From JANYHH01 sp965249745 (GTDB lineage: Bacteria; Deinococcota; Deinococci; Deinococcales; JAAFIG01), in contig OZ252252.1 in the NCBI GenBank assembly GCA_965249745.1, positions 310,001-374,000 of the forward strand: 64,000 nt of DNA, read 5' to 3'. The notes under the pieces were generated by a model. That model saw nothing but the letters and a program-made list of their open reading frames with translations, did no database searches and had not been told where the DNA came from. Numbering within the stretch: the stretch's first letter is position 1; each line of letters opens with the position of its first letter. The translations under genes and the position numbers were made by a program. This document shows positions 17,030 to 24,434 of this stretch, in pieces.

Positions 17030-18514
17030 ATGCCGCGACTCGAGCTAGACAACCTTTCCAAATCCTTCGGTCCGACCAGAGCGGTCCACGAGGTCAGTTT
17101 CTCTTTGGACGACGGCGAGGTGTTGGCGCTGATCGGTGAGAACGGCGCGGGCAAGAGCACGGTCGTGAAATTGCTGACCGGAATTTACCAGCCCGACAGC
17201 GGCGAGATTCGGATGGCTGGCGAGCGGTTGCACCTGAGCGACCCGCAGACCGCCTGGAACCTCGGGATCAGCGTGATCCACCAGGAAACTGTGATGTTCG
17301 ACGAACTCTCGGTCGCAGAGAACCTGTTCATGGGGCATTTGCCGATGAAAAACGGACTGGTGGACTGGCACGAATTAGTAGACGCCGCTCGAGCCGTGTT
17401 GGAGCGCATCGAGGCGAACATCGCGCCGCAGACGCCGCTGAAGAACCTTAGCGTGGCGCAAAAGCATCTGGTGCAGATCGCTCGAGCGCTGTCCGGTGAG
17501 GCTCGAGTCGTCGTGATGGACGAACCGACGGCGGCGCTCTCCAAGCAGGAGATCGAAGACCTGTACCGCGTCGTGCGCGGCTTGCGGTCTTCGGGCAAGG
17601 CGGTCTTGCTAATCACCCATAAGTTCGATGAGGTCTTCGCGCTGTGCGACCGCTACGTCGTCCTGCGCGACGGCGCGAAGGTTGGCGAGGGCAGCATTGC
17701 CAGCACCAACTCTGACGCGCTGATCGCCCTGATGGCCGGGCGCGAACTTGGGGCGCTCTACCCGAAACTCCCGGCGACGCCCGGTGAGACGATGCTCGAG
17801 GCGAGCGACTATCAGCACCCGACGGAATTCGCCGACATCAGTTTCTCGGTGCGGCGAGGCGAGGTGCTGGGGTTTTACGGTCTTGTCGGCGCGGGCCGCT
17901 CCGAGGTGATGCAGGCGTTGTTTGGATTGAAACCGCAAGCCAGGGGCAGCTTAAAAATCGCCGGTCAACCCGTGCGGGTCCGCTCGCCGGGCGATGCCAT
18001 GCGGGCCGGGCTGGCGTACGTGCCGGAAGACCGTCAGCACAGCGGAGCGATTCTGGGCATGAATATCCTGCACAACCTGACGCTGCCGACGCTGAAAGGC
18101 TTCTGGCTCCGTCGTCGCCTCGAGGAACCCGTGGCTTTGGACATGGCGGGTCGCTTGGAGTTAAAAGCGGCGCATCTCGAGCAGCTCGTCTCCGAATTGT
18201 CCGGCGGCAATCAGCAAAAGGTGGTGATCGGCAAGTGGCTGGCGGGAAATCCCAGGGTGATCATTCTGGACGAACCCACCAAGGGAATTGACGTGGGAGC
18301 CAAGGCGGCCGTGCATGGCTTCGTGGGCGAACTCGTGGCGCGCGGCATGGCGGTCATCTTGGTCAGCAGTGAACTTCCAGAAATCATAGGCTTGTCTGAT
18401 CGTATTCTGGTCATGCGCGAGGGGCGGCTGGTGGCCGAATTCGGGCGCGATGCCAGCCCCGAAACCATCGTGGCGAGCGCGGCGGGCATCACCGGACAGG
18501 CGGTGAGCGCGTGA
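17030..18514 (+). CDS. rhaT: Sugar ABC transporter ATP-binding protein, RhaT-like (two ABC domains)
   Basis: 494 residues with two ABC cassettes, as in RbsA/RhaT-type ATPases. The first has Walker A GENGAGKSTVVK, signature-region LSVAQKHLVQIARAL and Walker B VVVMDEPTAAL. The second has a degenerate Walker A (GLVGAGRSEVMQ), signature LSGGNQQKVVIGKWLAG and Walker B VIILDEPTKG. An in-frame extension to 16826 overlaps the rhaS end and the hairpin and is rejected; homology begins at MPRLELDNLSKSFG. It hydrolyses ATP at the inner face of the membrane to drive uptake. Its stop overlaps the next start (GTGA). Confidence 0.92.
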   Translation: MPRLELDNLSKSFGPTRAVHEVSFSLDDGEVLALIGENGAGKSTVVKLLTGIYQPDSGEIRMAGERLHLSDPQTAWNLGISVIHQETVMFDELSVAENLFMGHLPMKNGLVDWHELVDAARAVLERIEANIAPQTPLKNLSVAQKHLVQIARALSGEARVVVMDEPTAALSKQEIEDLYRVVRGLRSSGKAVLLITHKFDEVFALCDRYVVLRDGAKVGEGSIASTNSDALIALMAGRELGALYPKLPATPGETMLEASDYQHPTEFADISFSVRRGEVLGFYGLVGAGRSEVMQALFGLKPQARGSLKIAGQPVRVRSPGDAMRAGLAYVPEDRQHSGAILGMNILHNLTLPTLKGFWLRRRLEEPVALDMAGRLELKAAHLEQLVSELSGGNQQKVVIGKWLAGNPRVIILDEPTKGIDVGAKAAVHGFVGELVARGMAVILVSSELPEIIGLSDRILVMREGRLVAEFGRDASPETIVASAAGITGQAVSA

Positions 18515-19515
18515 GCCGTTTTCGCCGCGAGTTCGTGCTGCTGGGCTTGTTGATCGCCGTTTTCGTCGTCTCTGGAATTTACTCACCCGCGTTTTTCAGT
18601 CTCTCCAGCCTGGACACGGTTTGGACCGACAGCGGCGTGTTGATCGCGTTGGCGCTGATCATGATGCCGATCATCATGTCAAGAGGCATTGATCTGTCGG
18701 TCGCGGCGAACATGGCGCTCACCGGAATGCTGGTGATGCTCGTCGGGCAGGCGTACCCGACGCTGCCCGTCCCGCTGTTCCTGCTGATGGGCGCGGTCAC
18801 AGGTGCGCTGCTAGGGGCGGTCAACGCCGTCCTGATCACGATTCTCGAGCTGCCACCGATCGTCGCCACCCTTGGCACGATGAGCGTGTATCGGGGCATG
18901 ATCTACGTCGTGTCCGGCGGGCAGTGGGTCAGCGCCAACGAGATGCCACCCGCGCTGACCGCCTTCCCGGAACTGCGCCTCTTGGGTCTGACGAGTCTCG
19001 AGTGGTTTTCCCTGCTGGCAGTTCTGCTGGCGACGCTCTGGCACAACACGCGGCGCGGGCGCGAGGTGCGCGCCTACGGCGGCAATCCGACCGCCGCCCG
19101 TTACGTCGGAATTCCGATCACGCGCCTGAACTTCGCGCTGTACACCTCGAGCGGCTTGGTGGCAGGGCTATGCGGCGTGCTGTGGGTCAGTCGCTACGGC
19201 ATCGCCTCGACCGAGGTGGCCCTCGGGTACGAGTTGCAAGTCGTAGCCGCCTGTGTGCTCGGCGGGGTCAGTATCGCGGGCGGCATTGGCAGCGTCTTTG
19301 GAACGGTGCTGGGATCGCTGTTTCTGATCACGATTTACAACGCGCTCCCCATCATCATCGGTCGTCTGCTGCCCGGCGTGCAGAACGCGACGCTCTGGCA
19401 AAACGCGATTGTTGGTGTGGCCATTTTGATCGCGGCTGTCGTCAATCAGGGCGCTCGAGCGCAAGGGAAACGCATTCTTCTCCAACCGCAAGAGGTCACT
19501 CGTGCAAAACCTTAA
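18511..19515 (+). CDS. rhaP: Sugar ABC transporter permease, RhaP-like
   Basis: 334 residues of the RbsC/BPD_transp_2 family with about 8-10 hydrophobic segments. The motif SRGIDLSVAANMALTGM and the later GGNPTAARYVGIPITRLN and LGGVSIAGGIGSVFGTVLGS are family signatures; the last region contacts the ATPase. The GTG start at 18511 overlaps the rhaT stop by 4 nt. It forms the membrane channel with the following permease. Confidence 0.9.
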   Translation: MSRFRREFVLLGLLIAVFVVSGIYSPAFFSLSSLDTVWTDSGVLIALALIMMPIIMSRGIDLSVAANMALTGMLVMLVGQAYPTLPVPLFLLMGAVTGALLGAVNAVLITILELPPIVATLGTMSVYRGMIYVVSGGQWVSANEMPPALTAFPELRLLGLTSLEWFSLLAVLLATLWHNTRRGREVRAYGGNPTAARYVGIPITRLNFALYTSSGLVAGLCGVLWVSRYGIASTEVALGYELQVVAACVLGGVSIAGGIGSVFGTVLGSLFLITIYNALPIIIGRLLPGVQNATLWQNAIVGVAILIAAVVNQGARAQGKRILLQPQEVTRAKP

Positions 19516-20515
19516 CTCTGCGAACCGCGCTGCCGTCAACCCTCGAGGCCCGTTCTCGTGGCGCTCGGTGCTGCTGCGCTGGGAATGGATCTTGCTGGCG
19601 CTACTGATCCTCACGATGACCGTGGATGGTGGGCTTTCCAAGTACTTCTGGGACCCGTTCAACCTCGGGGACAGCACGCAAAACTTTTCCGAGAAGGGCA
19701 TCATGGCGCTCGGGATGGCGTTGCTGATCCTGTGCCGCGAGATTGACCTGTCCGTGGCGGCGACGATAGCGCTCTGTTCATTGTGCATGGGCTACGCCGC
19801 GCAGGGCGGTGCGGGTGGCGCGGTGCTGCTGCTGGTGGGACTGGGCGTTGGGGGGCTGTGTGGCGCGGTCAACGCCGCGCTGGTGATCGGCTTTCGCGTG
19901 CCCAGCATCGTCGTCACGATTGGCACAATGTCGCTGTTTCGCGGCATCGCCCAGGGCGTGCTAGGGGATCAAGCCCTGACGCACTATCCGGCCGACTTCG
20001 CCGTGTTCGGACAGGGGTACACGCTGAAATACCTGCCGCTCGAGTTCGTGTTCTTCTGTGTTCTGGCCGTGCTGGTCGGCGTCGTGCTACACCGCACCCG
20101 ATTGGGGCGGTATCTGTACGCGATTGGCAACAACCCGGAAGCCGCCCGTTTCAGCGGCATTCCCGTGCAACGCCTCCGCGCGGGACTGTTCATCTTCATG
20201 GGCGTCATGGCCGGATTCGCCGCCGTGTGCCTAACCTCGAGAATCGGTAGCACCCGACCGAACATCGCTCAAGGCTGGGAACTGGATGTCATCACGATGG
20301 TCGTGCTGGGCGGGATCAGCATCGCGGGCGGTAGTGGCAGCATCTTGGGGGTTTTTCTGGCAGTCTTGACGCTGGGGATGATTATCTTCGGGATGGGGCT
20401 GCTGAACATTCCCGGTATCGTTGCCAGCGTCATCATCGGGTCGTTGATGATCGTCACGATTGCCCTGCCGAGGGTGCTAGGCAAGATTTTCAAGGATCAG
20501 AAACGTAGCGCCTAA
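19502..20515 (+). CDS. rhaQ: Sugar ABC transporter permease, RhaQ-like
   Basis: 337 residues, second permease of the importer and paralogous to the preceding gene. It shows CREIDLSVAATIALCSLCMG, GNNPEAARFSGIPVQRLRAG and LGGISIAGGSGSILGVFLA, plus about eight membrane segments. The GTG start at 19502 lies 14 nt inside the upstream gene. It is the last gene of the rhamnose-type operon here; catabolic genes usually found with it (rhaU, rhaK) are absent downstream. Confidence 0.9.
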   Translation: MQNLNSANRAAVNPRGPFSWRSVLLRWEWILLALLILTMTVDGGLSKYFWDPFNLGDSTQNFSEKGIMALGMALLILCREIDLSVAATIALCSLCMGYAAQGGAGGAVLLLVGLGVGGLCGAVNAALVIGFRVPSIVVTIGTMSLFRGIAQGVLGDQALTHYPADFAVFGQGYTLKYLPLEFVFFCVLAVLVGVVLHRTRLGRYLYAIGNNPEAARFSGIPVQRLRAGLFIFMGVMAGFAAVCLTSRIGSTRPNIAQGWELDVITMVVLGGISIAGGSGSILGVFLAVLTLGMIIFGMGLLNIPGIVASVIIGSLMIVTIALPRVLGKIFKDQKRSA

Positions 20516-20579
20516 TGAGCCTCGAGACTCACCGAAAACCAGCCGTATCTCAAGATAGCCTTAAGCGTCGCCCACATCG

Positions 20580-20585
20580 TAAACT
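20580..20585 (+). promoter_or_regulatory. Leaderless-type -10 box for the 58-residue gene
   Basis: TAAACT ends 6 nt before the ATG at 20592, supporting the reality of this short gene. Confidence 0.5.
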
Positions 20586-20591
20586 TCCTCT

Positions 20592-20768
20592 ATGCCGAGC
20601 GGCAAGATCAAACCCAGAGACCTGCAAAAACTGCGCGTGCCAGGAAAGCTCGAGCGTCCGAAGAAAGCTGTCGGGCACACGGTCACAAGGGCAGCTCGAG
20701 TTCACAAGAATGAACACGAGTACGACCGCAAACGGGATAAACGCGTAAAACCTGACGACCTTGAGTGA
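20592..20768 (+). CDS. Small, highly basic protein of unknown function
   Basis: 58 residues beginning MPSGKIKPRDLQKLRVPGKL and ending KRDKRVKPDDLE. About a third of the residues are Lys or Arg, with a mixed-charge middle (VHKNEHEYDRKRDKRV), so RNA or DNA contact is possible but unproven. I do not recognise a family. Support: an uninterrupted frame, a TAAACT -10 box 6 nt before the ATG, and a 3-nt overlap geometry (GTGA) with the next frame. It lies just after the rhamnose operon in an AT-richer accessory stretch. Confidence 0.55.
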   Translation: MPSGKIKPRDLQKLRVPGKLERPKKAVGHTVTRAARVHKNEHEYDRKRDKRVKPDDLE

Positions 20769-20776
20769 GGGGGTGC

Positions 20777-20956
20777 TTGAAAGCTTCTGAAGTCAAAACG
20801 ACAGCGAATCGCGCAAAGCTTGTTCATCAAGACCAGAGAGTGGTTGAGTTCGAACGGTTTCTAGACGCGCTTCAAAATCTAACCGCTCAGCTTCGGGAAG
20901 TTCGAGTTCAACTTCTCCAGAAATGCAATTTTGAACACTCTAGAGGAAATGCGTGA
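20777..20956 (+). CDS. Small helical protein of unknown function
   Basis: 59 residues from a TTG at 20777, chosen because the purine-rich GAGGGGG lies just before it. A GTG at 20765, overlapping the previous stop, is the alternative (63 residues). The middle, RVVEFERFLDALQNLTAQLR, has the heptad-like hydrophobic spacing of an amphipathic or coiled-coil helix. It would be translated with the preceding basic protein. No family is recognised. Overlapping pairs of a basic and a helical small protein can be toxin-antitoxin or phage genes, but nothing here proves it. Confidence 0.4.
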   Translation: MKASEVKTTANRAKLVHQDQRVVEFERFLDALQNLTAQLREVRVQLLQKCNFEHSRGNA

Positions 20957-21660
20957 TAAGAAAACAGGGTTAAATTGAGTTCGTCTCACACAGCTCCGTT
21001 TTAACTAAAGCCCTTCTAAGCACTATAAAACTCGAGTTTCATGTGCAGCACGTAGGCATTTGTATGGCTTAGCTTATCGCGCAACCCACCATCTCGATTA
21101 AACACCGTGCTAACTTGAGCTTTTGAGCAGGCTCAAGTTGCAAGGCGGCTTTGATCAATTTGGAAGCCATCAACAAATTCTATCAAACACCAATCGCCTT
21201 GCGGGTTTCAAACTTCATCTCAACCTGAAATCAATGGTTTCATCGGGTGTGCTGGGTCGAAACTCAACGAGGCTCGAGAGGGTTTCATAAACCCGCTGAG
21301 CAACTCGAGGATTGGAGATTCCAAAAACGTCTAGCTCGTTGTTTTGAGTAACGATTGCCAAACACGGATACCGAGCATTGCTGACGGTGTGCTTCATTTG
21401 CGTGAGCTGAAAAACTCGAGGTTATTGTAAAGAATGGGGTTTTCGCTGCCCTGGATTTCCAGGTGATCCGCGAACAATTCTATAATTCGATCTTCAAAAC
21501 TTTGAAACAGATTGAGTCCGACTCCAAACGAGAGACAACAATGGCGCGAAGCTCGGCCAGGTTGCCGAGAAAAATGCGTTTGCCGGACTGTACGGCAGAG
21601 AGCAGCTCGAGGTTCCGGGGAAGGACTCGAATGGTAGCTTGTCTGGTGTGACGATGCTGA
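20957..21660. other. AT-richer accessory stretch, mostly without clear genes
   Basis: Composition is lower in GC than the flanks. It holds a hairpin, AACTTGAGC (21112-21120) with GCTCAAGTT (21131-21139), and minus-strand frames 21215-21397 and 21394-21677 that may be a small gene and a broken gene (listed separately). No RNA gene or transposase is recognised. Confidence 0.5.
21215..21397 (-). CDS. Possible small protein of unknown function
   Basis: 60 residues starting MKHTVSNARYPCLAIVTQNN, with sensible globular composition in the middle (ELDVFGISNPRVAQRVYETL). Its ATG overlaps the stop of the upstream minus-strand frame by 4 nt (ATGA), a layout typical of coupled genes in this window. I recognise no family. 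It may be the last piece of a decayed longer gene. Confidence 0.35.
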   Translation of the reverse strand: MKHTVSNARYPCLAIVTQNNELDVFGISNPRVAQRVYETLSSLVEFRPSTPDETIDFRLR

Positions 21661-21677
21661 ATATTCGGTGGGCACAT
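21394..21677 (-). pseudogene. Possible frameshifted small gene
   Basis: Two overlapping minus-strand frames each look coding over part of their length. The upstream one gives TRQATIRVLPRNLELLSAVQ and LGNLAELRAIVVSRLES; the other gives FQSFEDRIIELFADHLEIQG and NPILYNNLEFFSSRK. Joining them near 21520 would give one protein of about 90 residues ending at the ATGA overlap with the next frame. This is a judgement from composition only. It is divergent from, and abuts, the DUF488 gene. Confidence 0.25.
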
Positions 21678-21694
21678 GCTATGTTGACGGTCAG

Positions 21695-22162
21695 ATGCGT
21701 GTCTTGACTATTGGGTACGAAGGAATTGGACTTGGCGATTTCCTTGACGTGCTACAGGCGCAGGGTGTCCGCCGCGTGGTTGATGTGAGGGAAATGCCAT
21801 TGAGTCGCAAACCGGGTTTTTCAAAGAGTGCGTTGAGCAAAGCCTTAGCTGAGGTCAAGATTGAGTACGTTCACGAAAGAGTTCTCGGAACTCCTAAACC
21901 CATCCGTGAGGCTTTACGAATTACGGGTGATTGGCAGGCGTATGAACGTTCCTATTTGGAATTTCTTGCTCCTCGAGAGGAAGAATTGTCTCGCATCCTC
22001 GAGTTCGAGGATATTTGCTTGTTGTGCTTTGAAGCGGACTATGCTGAATGTCATCGTTCACTCGTCACGCGACGTATGGAAGAGCTGCGTTTGGTAGATG
22101 ACGTACGTCACCTCAAACCGCTCAAGAAAAAAGCGAATCCATCCCTAGCTCTGACCGTGTAG
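21695..22162 (+). CDS. DUF488 family protein
   Basis: 155 residues from the ATG at 21695 (MRVLTIGYEGIGLGDFLDVL). The family pattern is clear: N-terminal 'TIGYEG', VVDVREMPLSRKPGFSKSAL, and the Cys-containing ICLLCFEADYAECHRSLV. DUF488 proteins are small Rossmann-like proteins of unknown activity often found in accessory or defence-like islands. A TATGTT box lies 9 nt upstream. The 3' end overlaps the convergent gene by 41 nt. An in-frame earlier ATG at 21668 is less likely. Confidence 0.85.
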   Translation: MRVLTIGYEGIGLGDFLDVLQAQGVRRVVDVREMPLSRKPGFSKSALSKALAEVKIEYVHERVLGTPKPIREALRITGDWQAYERSYLEFLAPREEELSRILEFEDICLLCFEADYAECHRSLVTRRMEELRLVDDVRHLKPLKKKANPSLALTV

Positions 22163-22958
22163 CGCGTTTCGGATACACAAAACCGATCACTGCCAGTTGT
22201 TTCTTCTTATATTGATGATTCATGTTTCCAAGAATCACGTATGGATCATTTGTTGCTGAGAAAATTTGCTTTTCTATTTTGTAGCGGACGCTTTCCAGGG
22301 CGGCTTTTTCTGAACCTTTACGTTTCACTTCTTTAAGAAACAAGACGCCAATTTCCCAATCCAAAATAAGCAGTCTATGTCGCGCTCCTGTCATGTCTTC
22401 AAAACTCAATCTGAATCTATACGGCAATTTTTTCAAGGTGCGAAGTGAAGGCGAACCTGCTGGACGGAACAAATTGCTTTCTGCTCGCTCAAGTTTTTCA
22501 GCATCTTTCTCGTTCCAGTCGCGTTCATCTTCCTCGAAAGTGACTCGGGCACTACCGGCAATAACACGCACAGGGGCTAAAGTCCGCCCCCACACATCGT
22601 CAACGATCATCTGATCAATCATAGTTGCCACGCTTTCAAAGCAAGTAGGCAAAATAAAATCCATGCGCTCTTGCCAGTTGTTCTTCGTAGAAATTTTTTG
22701 CCCGAGTGGTGAAATACTTTCTATATTTTCAATGTGTCTACTTTCGGGTCGCTTATCCCTGTTGTCTTCCCTCAGATCCACTTCGACAATTTCGTATTTC
22801 TCAAACTGAGCCACCTCTGCAACGGTTCGAAATGGGTATGGAAAAACCCGTCTCCACTCTCCAGTTTCAACATTGATTCCTGCTGTGCAGACCACCTCGC
22901 CGTAAGTAGCGCTTGGTGTGGGGTATGTTTTGACAATCATCAGAATTTTCTCTCGCAT
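22122..22958 (-). CDS. Conserved-looking protein of unknown function, convergent with DUF488
   Basis: 278 residues from the ATG at 22958, preceded by GGGAG (a start at 22985 would add 9). The N-terminus reads KILMIVKTYPTPSATYGEVV, then CTAGINVETGEWRRVFPYPF; the rest is mixed alpha/beta with many charged residues. I do not recognise a named domain. Pairing with a DUF488 gene suggests joint function, perhaps nucleic acid modification or defence (inference). It is clearly AT-richer than its surroundings, and I find no CTCGAG in its 837 bp, a sign of recent arrival. Confidence 0.7.
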   Translation of the reverse strand: MREKILMIVKTYPTPSATYGEVVCTAGINVETGEWRRVFPYPFRTVAEVAQFEKYEIVEVDLREDNRDKRPESRHIENIESISPLGQKISTKNNWQERMDFILPTCFESVATMIDQMIVDDVWGRTLAPVRVIAGSARVTFEEDERDWNEKDAEKLERAESNLFRPAGSPSLRTLKKLPYRFRLSFEDMTGARHRLLILDWEIGVLFLKEVKRKGSEKAALESVRYKIEKQIFSATNDPYVILGNMNHQYKKKQLAVIGFVYPKRATRSELGMDSLFS

Positions 22959-23099
22959 TTTTCTCCCGTCATCGCTAGCGCTCATCCAGTTTCTAATGTG
23001 TCAATCACATTATCGGTGTTGTGCTGGATTTCTTGTGCGATTTACACGAGAATAACTTGAACCTTCTCCGGCTGCTCTCGAGCTTTCAATCTCATCCCT

Positions 23100-23105
23100 T
23101 AGAAT
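23100..23105 (+). promoter_or_regulatory. Leaderless-type -10 box for surE
   Basis: TAGAAT ends 8 nt before the ATG at 23114. Confidence 0.55.
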
Positions 23106-23113
23106 CCGCATCT

Positions 23114-23869
23114 ATGGCAAAGATCCTCGTAGCGAACGACGATGGCGTGTACAGTCCCGGCATCAAGGCACTGGCGAACGCGATGGCAGCCCTCGGTGAA
23201 GTCAATATCGTAGCTCCTGACGTGGAGCAAAGCGGTGTCGGTCACGGTATCACCGTGCGCCGCCCGCTTCGGATGCAGAGGACGAAACTCAATAACTTGG
23301 AGCCTGGCGTGACCGCGTATCGGGTGGACGGCACGCCGACCGATTGCGTCGTCATGGGCGTTCACCTGCTGGGTCGCCCGGACTTGGTGGTAAGTGGCAT
23401 CAACTTCGGTCCGAATCTGGGCTATGACCTGACGCACTCGGGAACCTTCGCCTGCGCGATTGAGGGCACGCATCTCGAGATTCCCAGCATCGCGTTCTCA
23501 TTGCAATTCAGTGACGACATGGATTTCGCGCCGGGCGCGGCCTACGCGCAACGGTTGGCTCGGGCGGTGCTGGCGGCAGGTTTGCCCGTGAAGACGGTTT
23601 TGAACGTGAATTTTCCGGTGGGGAAGCCGAAGGGCGTGCGGGTCACGGTGCAGGGCACGCACCATTACGAGGACGCTGTGGAAAAGCGCCTTGACCCGGA
23701 GGGGAAGCCGTACTACTGGGTTGGTGGCAAGCCGACCGGGGACGTGGAACCGGAGAGCGATTACAGCGCTATAGAGGCGGGTTTTGTGTCGGTCACGCCC
23801 TTGTACATGGATTTCACGCGGCGCGATTTCGTAGAAACCGCGAGAGGCTTCGTGCCAGGACTCGAGTGA
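23114..23869 (+). CDS. surE: 5'/3'-nucleotidase SurE
   Basis: 251 residues. SurE removes phosphate from nucleoside 5'- and 3'-monophosphates, with a divalent metal, in the cytosol. The N-terminus AKILVANDDGVYSPGIKALA carries the metal-binding Asp pair; APDVEQSGVGHGITVRRPLR and VSGINFGPNLGYDLTHSGT carry the remaining metal ligands (Ser and Asn). An in-frame upstream extension to 23021 is rejected because homology starts at 23114 and a TAGAAT -10 box (23100-23105) sits 8 nt before that ATG. Confidence 0.95.
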   Translation: MAKILVANDDGVYSPGIKALANAMAALGEVNIVAPDVEQSGVGHGITVRRPLRMQRTKLNNLEPGVTAYRVDGTPTDCVVMGVHLLGRPDLVVSGINFGPNLGYDLTHSGTFACAIEGTHLEIPSIAFSLQFSDDMDFAPGAAYAQRLARAVLAAGLPVKTVLNVNFPVGKPKGVRVTVQGTHHYEDAVEKRLDPEGKPYYWVGGKPTGDVEPESDYSAIEAGFVSVTPLYMDFTRRDFVETARGFVPGLE

Positions 23870-24005
23870 GCAAACGCATTATCTCGAGACTTGGTACGGC
23901 TCGAGATTTTAGCTTGGTTGAGGCCTGTGTTTTTCGTGCCACCAAGGTCATCGTTGGCAACCTGCAATCAACCGTTCTCGAGTTTGCCATCTTGGAGCAA
24001 CCCTT

Positions 24006-24425
24006 TCATCCGTGCATTCGTCCCAGCCACGTCTCCAAGATAGCGACCGCGCTGGCTTCGTCGGTGCGTCCTTTCTCCTGGCGTTGCTTGCGGTTCGCGC
24101 CGATCATCAGGCTTTGCGTGGCTAATTTTGTGGTGAAGCGCTCGTCCTGCATTCGCACATTCAGCCCGGCCGCCTCGAGCAGACCAGCGAAGGTGCGGAC
24201 TTTTTCGGTTTGCGGCGATTCGCTGCCGTCGCGTTTCAGGGGAAGTCCGACGACGACGACTCGAGCCTTCTCGCGCTCCATCAAAGCTTGCACGGCTATC
24301 ACGTTGGTTTCGGGTTTGCCGCAAATGTGATATCCGCGCCCAAAGACGAATTTCCCGTCGGTCACGGCGAAACCGATCCGGGCATCACCGACATCCAGGG
24401 CAACGGCGGGCAGCAGTTCGTTCAT
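24006..24425 (-). CDS. ruvX: Putative Holliday junction resolvase RuvX/YqgF
   Basis: 139 residues, normal length. RNase H-like fold with the first catalytic Asp in VALDVGDARIGFAVTD, Glu/Asp in the middle and the last acid pair in DEASAVAILETWL; VVGLPLKRDGSES and DERFTT are family signatures. YqgF proteins act in 16S rRNA 5'-end processing (Bacillus and E. coli YqgF) or as resolvases. It lies 9 nt after prmC, but a TAAACT box (24432-24437), formed partly by the prmC stop codon, is 6 nt before its ATG, so it may also have its own leaderless transcript. Confidence 0.92.
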   Translation of the reverse strand: MNELLPAVALDVGDARIGFAVTDGKFVFGRGYHICGKPETNVIAVQALMEREKARVVVVGLPLKRDGSESPQTEKVRTFAGLLEAAGLNVRMQDERFTTKLATQSLMIGANRKQRQEKGRTDEASAVAILETWLGRMHG

Positions 24426-24434
24426 GAGGACAGT

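Noticed and set aside
15814..17160. Long minus-strand open frame opposite rhaS and the rhaT start
   Set aside because: It lies antisense to a well-identified binding protein and crosses the hairpin region; composition is shadow-like (His/Gly/Val-rich).
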